NCBI GenBank assembly: GCA_947302865.1
Contig: CAMYWS010000068.1
Coordinates: forward strand, 1 to 6,388
From: an uncultured Clostridia bacterium
GTDB taxonomy: Bacteria > Bacillota_A > Clostridia > Christensenellales > CAG-138
Direction of reading: 5' to 3'
DNA: 6,388 nucleotides
Below the pieces are notes generated by a model. The model did not search any database. It had not been told where the DNA came from and worked only from the letters and a program-made list of their open reading frames with translations. Shown piece by piece: positions 1-6,388 of the stretch (its first letter is position 1; the number at the start of each line of letters is the position of its first letter). The translations under genes were made by a program, and so were the position numbers.

Positions 1-318
1 AAGCTTCAGGAAGAATTCCGAGAAGATCACGCCGCCGGAGTATTTTTCGACGATCAGCGTGACCGTATACACGACCGAGGTGAGCAGATAGAACAGCATC
101 ACCGTGACCGCGACGGCTTTTGCGATCAGGCAGAACATGCCCTGATCCTCTGCCCATTTACGGAAGGCGGTTTTGACGTCCGGCGTTTTTTCGGATTTCT
201 TTTCCTTCTTCGGGGGATCGAAATCGGGATCGGGCATCGGGTCGATACGCGCGCCGCACGCGTCGCATACGGTCGCGTCGTCGGGCAGGGAAACGCCGCA
301 TTTCGGACAATACATCAT
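1..318 (-). CDS. Zinc-ribbon membrane protein, N-terminal part (C-terminus beyond window)
   Basis: An open frame of 106 codons runs off the left edge without a stop, so only the N-terminus is seen. Residues 4-21 form a four-cysteine zinc ribbon (C4-x2-C7, C18-x2-C21) of the small zinc_ribbon type often found at the N-terminus of Firmicute membrane proteins. Residues 26-49 are a Pro/Asp- then Lys/Glu-rich linker. Residues 62-90 are a long hydrophobic stretch, probably a transmembrane helix, with the ribbon presumably cytosolic. Two ATGs stand in tandem (318 and 315). A strong AGGAGGAGG-like site at 324-332 lies 5-8 nt before the first, which I chose. It follows the foldase lipoprotein by 25 bp with no terminator between, so the two are probably cotranscribed. 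The family's function is not known to me: the ribbon and one membrane helix are visible, but no catalytic motif. It might be a DUF-type membrane protein with several helices. Confidence 0.78.
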   Translation of the reverse strand, partial: MMYCPKCGVSLPDDATVCDACGARIDPMPDPDFDPPKKEKKSEKTPDVKTAFRKWAEDQGMFCLIAKAVAVTVMLFYLLTSVVYTVTLIVEKYSGGVIFSEFFLKL

Positions 319-343
319 AGGTTCCTCCTCCTTATTCAATCGG

Positions 344-1798
344 TCAGTTCAGGTACATATCGATCAGCATATCATACGTTTCGCGATGGAAAACGGCAGC
401 CGCCTTCGCTTCTTCAACCCATGCGTCCTGCTGCGCCTGCCATGCGTCGTTCCGAATGGCGCGTTCGGCGGTCGCGACGAGATCGTCTTCGATCGACGCG
501 CGGTCGATTACGCCTTCCGGAAGGATCTCGACCAGACGCACGATGCAGTAATCGCCGCTGTCGAGAAGGGTCGGTTCGGAATATGCGCCGGCCGTCAGCT
601 TACCCGCGATCTCTGCGTACTCCGGGTAATCCGGTTCGTCGCCGTCGAGGAACACGACCTGTTCGAAGCGGCCGTTTTCTCCGTCGTAGTGCTCGTTATA
701 CTGCTCCATGGCGTCCGCAAACGACATGCCGCCCGAAAGATCCGCATACGCCTTGTCCGCGGTCTCCTTCGTGCCGGCGCTGCGCTGCGCTTTCAGCGTT
801 TCGTACGTTTCCCTGAGCCTTGCATGTTCCGCCGCGATCTCCGCCTGCCGTTCTTCGCCCTCTCCGCGAAGCGCGAGCGCGCCGTATTCGGCCTCCAGCT
901 TCTCCATTGCGGATTTGGTCTCGTCGAGCGTTTCGGTATCGCTGTCGTCCGTATGGATGGCGATGACCTCGATCCGCGCGGCCTGCTTCGGTGCAAACAG
1001 GCAGATCGGATCGTCGACGAGCGCGACACCGTTCCGATAGTCAAGATATGTCGTCGGATCTTCGGCGAAGCTCTCCTTCTGCCCGGCGAGCGTCGTTTCG
1101 TACCATTCGTCGATCGCCGCCTTGTCCACAGGGTTCTCCGCGGCAAAGCGTTCCTCTAAAAGCGAGGAGAACTTTTCTATGCGCTGGGAGGTCAGGGCGT
1201 CCTTGTACCGAAGCGAAAGATAGTCGTCAAAGGTGTAATCGTCGCCGTAATACGTGGCGAGCTCTTCGTTGATCGTGTCGATCGCGTACTGGCGCTGTTC
1301 GTCGGTCAGCTCCGAGACATCCTCGATCTTTCCTTCGGGATCGCCGTAATAGCACAGCAGCATGTCGCGCTGTTCGTCGGCCTCTGCCTGCGCGGCGGCC
1401 GCGCATGCTTCCTCCTGCTCCGCGGAAAGCGTAAGACCGAGTTCGTTTGCCTTCCATTCGGGCATATGGTATTCGATCAGCCATTCCTCGGTCATGGACA
1501 TAAACTGCTTGAGCGTTTCCTGATCCGTGCCGTAGCTGTAGGAGAAATAGCTGACGTACTGGTCGAACGTGTCGCTGAATTCCTGCGCGGTGATCTTGAG
1601 ATCGCCGAGCTCGATCGCGATCGCGTCGCCGTCAAAATCCGCAGAATCGGCGGTCACATCATCCGGCGCGGCAACGGAGCCGGAGGACGCCGTGGGATCG
1701 GCGGAGGGTTCCGCGTCCTTCGGCACGAGGCAACCCGTAAGCGGCAAAAGAAGCAGCGCCGCCGTCAGGAGCGCAAGAAGTCGTTTCTGTATCTTCAT
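344..1798 (-). CDS. SurA/PrsA-like foldase lipoprotein (degenerate parvulin-type)
   Basis: A 484-residue protein with a lipoprotein signal peptide: K2-R6 basic, hydrophobic 7-20, lipobox L-T-G-C with the lipidated Cys at 23. It should sit on the outer face of the cytoplasmic membrane. Residues 24-56 are a low-complexity Ser/Ala/Asp/Pro tether. Residues 59-140 resemble the SurA/PrsA N-terminal chaperone segment (an IAIELGDLKITAQEF-type opening, then long helices). Residues 273-282 look like the first parvulin strand and 345-425 like the rest (GMSFADAMEQY, a GENGRF turn, L401-x2-GAYSEP, then GDYCIVRL). Between them lies a charged helical insert (about 285-340). The His usual in the last parvulin strand is Cys418 here, so isomerase activity is doubtful while a chaperone role remains plausible. 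A C-terminal helix with a Trp pair covers 430-470. The start is ATG 1798, with AAAGGA at 1811-1816, a rather long 12-nt spacing. Foldase lipoproteins after mfd are common in clostridia. Family assignment is by motif memory, not alignment. Confidence 0.8.
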   Translation of the reverse strand: MKIQKRLLALLTAALLLLPLTGCLVPKDAEPSADPTASSGSVAAPDDVTADSADFDGDAIAIELGDLKITAQEFSDTFDQYVSYFSYSYGTDQETLKQFMSMTEEWLIEYHMPEWKANELGLTLSAEQEEACAAAAQAEADEQRDMLLCYYGDPEGKIEDVSELTDEQRQYAIDTINEELATYYGDDYTFDDYLSLRYKDALTSQRIEKFSSLLEERFAAENPVDKAAIDEWYETTLAGQKESFAEDPTTYLDYRNGVALVDDPICLFAPKQAARIEVIAIHTDDSDTETLDETKSAMEKLEAEYGALALRGEGEERQAEIAAEHARLRETYETLKAQRSAGTKETADKAYADLSGGMSFADAMEQYNEHYDGENGRFEQVVFLDGDEPDYPEYAEIAGKLTAGAYSEPTLLDSGDYCIVRLVEILPEGVIDRASIEDDLVATAERAIRNDAWQAQQDAWVEEAKAAAVFHRETYDMLIDMYLN

Positions 1799-1832
1799 AT
1801 ATATAGGTATTCCTTTCTGCCTGTTTTGTCTA

Positions 1833-5273
<3,441 letters not shown>

Positions 5274-5284
5274 ATCGCATACAT

Positions 5285-5300
5285 GGTGTAAAAATACACC
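5285..5300. repeat. Perfect 6-bp inverted repeat between pth and mfd
   Basis: On the minus strand this reads GGTGTA-TTTT-TACACC: 6-bp arms with a 4-nt U loop in RNA. It starts 2 nt after the pth stop codon and ends 11 nt before the mfd start. The only Shine-Dalgarno-like string in the gap (AGGTG) lies in its 5' arm and would be sequestered when folded. It has no T-run after the stem, so it is not an intrinsic terminator. It could tune mfd translation, stabilise an mRNA end or be a protein site. A chance origin cannot be excluded for arms this short. Confidence 0.55.
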
Positions 5301-5302
5301 TG

Positions 5303-5911
5303 TTATTCTTCCTTGCCGTGCCCGTCGACGGAGACGGACTTGTTCTTTTCGTGCTTCTTGTTGTATTTCGTCTGCGCTTCGCCGATGTTGCCGGAAACGA
5401 TCAGTTTTGCCGCGTCCGCCGCGTGCCGGTATACCTCGTCGAGCGTTTTCTGCTCCTCCTTCGAGGGGCGTTTCAAAACGTAGTCGCGCAGTTGAAGGCT
5501 TTCGTCCTTACCCATGCCGATGCGGATGCGCGGGAAGCTCTCGGAGTTGATGCAAGCAATGATCGAGCGCATGCCGTTGTGGCTGCCCGCCGAGCCGTTC
5601 GCGCGGATGCGAAGGCTTCCCAGCGGAAGCTCAATGTCGTCATAGAGCACGATCAGCCGTTCCGGCGCAAGCTTATAGAAGTGCATCAGCTGCTGTACTG
5701 CGTCCCCGGACAGATTCATATAGGTCTGCGGCTTACAGAGAATGACCCGCTCGTCTCCGATGCGCCCCTCGCCGTACAGCGCGGAAAAGCCCTTGGTCTT
5801 TACGCGCACGCCAAGCGCCTCCGCCAGCACGTCCAGCGCCTGAAAACCCGCGTTGTGTCTTGTTTTTTTATAGCTCAGCCCGGGATTCCCGAGCCCCACG
5901 ATGAGATACAT
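5303..5911 (-). CDS. pth: Peptidyl-tRNA hydrolase
   Basis: A 202-residue bacterial Pth. It cleaves the ester bond of peptidyl-tRNAs that drop off ribosomes, freeing tRNA in the cytosol. The signature VGLGNPG is at residues 5-11 (Asn9, equal to E. coli Asn10), with RHNAGF at 18-23 and catalytic His19 (E. coli His20). KPQTYMNLSG at 60-69 carries Asn66 (E. coli Asn68). DDIELPLG starts at Asp91, equal to E. coli Asp93. GSAGSHNG at 106-113 carries Asn112 (E. coli Asn114). All catalytic and tRNA-contact residues are present. The start at 5911 was chosen because the family begins MYLIVGLGNPG and AAAGGA lies 6 nt upstream. An in-frame ATG at 5950 would add 13 unconserved residues. The last 15-20 residues are a charged Lys/Glu-rich tail, a little longer than usual. 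It heads a likely two-gene operon with mfd. The fin gene that sits between them in Bacillus is absent. Confidence 0.97.
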   Translation of the reverse strand: MYLIVGLGNPGLSYKKTRHNAGFQALDVLAEALGVRVKTKGFSALYGEGRIGDERVILCKPQTYMNLSGDAVQQLMHFYKLAPERLIVLYDDIELPLGSLRIRANGSAGSHNGMRSIIACINSESFPRIRIGMGKDESLQLRDYVLKRPSKEEQKTLDEVYRHAADAAKLIVSGNIGEAQTKYNKKHEKNKSVSVDGHGKEE

Positions 5912-5917
5912 ATCCGT

Positions 5918-5923
5918 TCCTTT
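5918..5923 (-). promoter_or_regulatory. Ribosome binding site of pth
   Basis: AAAGGA on the minus strand, 6 nt before ATG 5911. It settles the pth start against the upstream ATG at 5950, which has no such site. A short hairpin (GCAAT-GCGT-ATTGC, 5939-5926) ends 2 nt before it and could affect access. Confidence 0.8.
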
Positions 5924-5967
5924 CTGCAATACGCATTGCCCCACGCCCATATTCGGGGAGGGGTTAT

Positions 5968-5981
5968 GGGGCTTTCGCCCC
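5968..5981. repeat. GC hairpin with GAAA tetraloop, leader stem 4
   Basis: On the minus strand GGGGC-GAAA-GCCCC: 5-bp arms closing a GNRA-class tetraloop, a very stable RNA motif. The GGGG of its 5' arm can instead pair, extended to GAGGGG (5983-5978), with CCCCTC at 5963-5958, so two folds exclude each other. No U-run follows, so it is not a terminator. Confidence 0.6.
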
Positions 5982-5982
5982 T

Positions 5983-6010
5983 CGGTTTGCAGAAAAACTT
6001 CTGCAAACCG
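5983..6010. repeat. Perfect 12-bp inverted repeat, leader stem 3
   Basis: Arms CGGTTTGCAGAA (minus strand, 6010-5999) and TTCTGCAAACCG (5994-5983) are perfect complements with a 4-nt GTTT loop. It is the longest perfect palindrome in the window and too long to expect by chance here. The last base is shared with the alternative GAGGGG pairing downstream. No T-tract follows on either strand that would make it a terminator. Confidence 0.8.
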
Positions 6011-6015
6011 GTTTT

Positions 6016-6061
6016 CCGTTTTCGCCTATGCCCCTTCGGGTCATGCGAGCGGCGAAAACGG
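6016..6061. repeat. Perfect 11-bp inverted repeat with inner helix, leader stem 2
   Basis: Arms CCGTTTTCGCC (6061-6051 on the minus strand) and GGCGAAAACGG (6026-6016) pair perfectly across a 24-nt centre. The centre can fold again: CCC (6040-6038) with GGG (6033-6031) around a GAAG loop, and ATG (6044-6042) with CAT (6030-6028), leaving one bulged A. The result is a long bulged hairpin typical of structured RNAs. Confidence 0.75.
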
Positions 6062-6067
6062 CAAGGT

Positions 6068-6100
6068 GTCAGATGCGCCGCGCATGTCGCCGCATCTGAC
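6068..6100. repeat. Perfect 10-bp inverted repeat at the predicted transcript start, leader stem 1
   Basis: Arms GTCAGATGCG (6100-6091 on the minus strand) and CGCATCTGAC (6077-6068) pair perfectly around a 13-nt centre that may add three inner G-C pairs. The first arm base falls exactly where the promoter predicts transcription to begin, so the mRNA would start with a stem. Such 5' stems are known to protect mRNAs from 5'-end-dependent decay. Confidence 0.75.
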
Positions 6101-6106
6101 GGATTT

Positions 6107-6135
6107 ATTATATCATGCCTTTTGGCGCCGCGCAA
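6107..6135 (-). promoter_or_regulatory. Sigma-A-type promoter (extended -10) for pth-mfd
   Basis: On the minus strand the -10 is TATAAT (6112-6107), preceded by TG one base upstream (TGATATAAT), an extended -10. A weak -35, TTGCGC (6135-6130), lies 17 bp away. The extended -10 would make up for the poor -35. The predicted start is near 6100. It is the only good promoter between the terminator and pth. The next good promoter downstream is the one at the end of mfd. Confidence 0.7.
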
Positions 6136-6160
6136 CAGAAAAGGGCTGCCGAAGCAGCCC
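6134..6160 (-). terminator. Intrinsic terminator after the M3 peptidase gene
   Basis: On the minus strand GGGCTGC (6160-6154), TTCG loop (6153-6150), GCAGCCC (6149-6143), then TTTTCTGTT (6142-6134). This is a perfect 7-bp GC stem closed by the exceptionally stable C(UUCG)G tetraloop with a U-rich tail, 15 nt after the peptidase stop codon. On the plus strand the tail is poor in T, so it acts in the minus direction. It isolates the peptidase from the pth-mfd unit. Confidence 0.9.
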
Positions 6161-6175
6161 TGTTTACCGAATCTT

Positions 6176-6388
6176 TTACTCGATCCCCGTCATATCATAG
6201 CTCTCAAGCCACTTGTTCGCGGTTTCGCAGACCTCGCGGAGACATGCTTCGTCGAACGGCGTGGTAAGACCGGCGTTTTTCAGAAGGTCAACGAACGTTC
6301 TGCTGCCGCCCTGCACCGTGTATGCCATGTAGTGCTTCCAGGCGTTCGCCTCGTCCTTTTGGATCATCGCCCAGATCTCCAGAGCGAC
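6176..6388 (-). CDS. M3-family oligoendopeptidase, C-terminal end (N-terminus beyond window)
   Basis: The last 70 codons of a gene entering from the right edge; the frame is open to base 6388 and ends in TAA at 6178-6176. The peptide has the pattern of the M3 (oligoendopeptidase F/PepF) C-terminus. There is a helix ending in DEANAWKHYMAY, then TVQGGSRTFVDLLKNAGL, the conserved Tyr and Gly-Gly turn near the substrate cleft, then PFDEACLREVCETANKWLESYD as the closing helix. These enzymes are cytosolic zinc metallopeptidases that cleave short peptides. Their HExxH zinc site lies upstream, outside this window, so activity cannot be checked here. The gene is closed by its own terminator and is not part of the pth-mfd operon. 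An ATG at 6367 is internal, not a start. The assignment rests on the tail pattern only. Confidence 0.85.
   Translation of the reverse strand, partial: VALEIWAMIQKDEANAWKHYMAYTVQGGSRTFVDLLKNAGLTTPFDEACLREVCETANKWLESYDMTGIE

Larger units (their letters stand above)
5912..6100 (-). promoter_or_regulatory. Candidate structured 5' leader of the pth-mfd transcript
   Basis: The 264 bases between the M3 peptidase and pth hold no convincing gene. From the predicted start near 6100 to the pth ATG the RNA would be about 190 nt long and mostly foldable. In transcript order it has a 10-bp hairpin at the very 5' end, a long 11-bp hairpin with a second helix in its loop, a 12-bp hairpin with a 4-nt loop, a GAAA-loop GC hairpin and a small hairpin at the ribosome binding site. 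The dense back-to-back perfect arms indicate selected RNA structure or a hairpin-type intergenic repeat. I do not recognise a known riboswitch class, T-box or ribosomal-protein leader in it. Function is inferred from position only. An alternative is that part of it is a dispersed repeat element unrelated to pth. Confidence 0.5.

Noticed and set aside
5285..5300. Intrinsic terminator between pth and mfd
   Set aside because: The stem is only 6 bp and AT-rich in part, and no T-run follows it on the minus strand.
5912..5950. N-terminal extension of pth from ATG 5950
   Set aside because: The extra 13 residues are unlike Pth, no ribosome site precedes that ATG, and AAAGGA is ideally placed before 5911.
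5955..5971. Possible G-quadruplex on the plus strand (three GGGG runs)
   Set aside because: Only three runs are close together and a fourth is missing. The complementary C-runs are better explained by the hairpin pairings.
6069..6095. Arg-rich 8-codon leader peptide (MRRHARRI) inside stem 1
   Set aside because: There is no ribosome site and the start lies about 6 nt from the predicted transcript end. The Arg codons follow from the GC-rich stem arms.
5875..6135. Minus-strand frame of 86 codons covering the leader and the start of pth
   Set aside because: It runs across the promoter and hairpins, has a TTG start without a ribosome site, resembles no family, and overlaps pth in another frame.

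Overview
This 6.4 kb window looks like chromosomal housekeeping DNA from a fairly GC-rich Gram-positive anaerobe-type Firmicute, most likely a Clostridia-like gut lineage. The clues are AGGAGG-type ribosome binding sites, a lipobox lipoprotein foldase, the gene order pth - mfd - foldase lipoprotein that is common in clostridia, and an M3 oligoendopeptidase next door. The genus cannot be told from the sequence. Every gene I can support lies on the minus strand, so the window is transcribed from its right end to its left.

In transcription order: the last 70 codons of an M3-family oligoendopeptidase (6388-6176) end at a UUCG-loop intrinsic terminator (6160-6134). The T-tail of that terminator runs directly into the -35 region of a promoter with a perfect extended -10 (6135-6107). 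This promoter should start a transcript near 6100. Before the pth start (5911) it would carry an untranslated leader of about 190 nt packed with inverted repeats: arms of 10, 11 and 12 bp, then a GAAA-loop hairpin and a small hairpin at the ribosome binding site. pth (5911-5303, peptidyl-tRNA hydrolase) is followed after 29 bp by mfd (5273-1833, transcription-repair coupling factor, 1146 residues, all motifs intact).

The last bases of mfd double as a promoter (1860-1832): its stop codon lies inside the TATAAT box. This promoter and read-through from mfd can both serve a lipoprotein with a SurA/PrsA-like fold (1798-344). A small zinc-ribbon membrane protein follows 25 bp later (318 to beyond base 1), with a strong ribosome binding site.

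Functionally, pth recycles peptidyl-tRNAs from stalled or aborted translation. mfd removes stalled RNA polymerase and recruits nucleotide excision repair. The lipoprotein probably assists folding of exported proteins outside the membrane. The zinc-ribbon protein is of unknown function.

There is no mobile element, CRISPR array, tRNA or rRNA. The least explained part is the structured leader upstream of pth (5912-6100). It is either a cis-regulatory RNA of the pth-mfd operon or a hairpin-rich intergenic repeat that landed there. Smaller points of interest are the mfd start, which lacks a good ribosome binding site and sits behind a perfect hairpin, and the degenerate parvulin domain of the lipoprotein.
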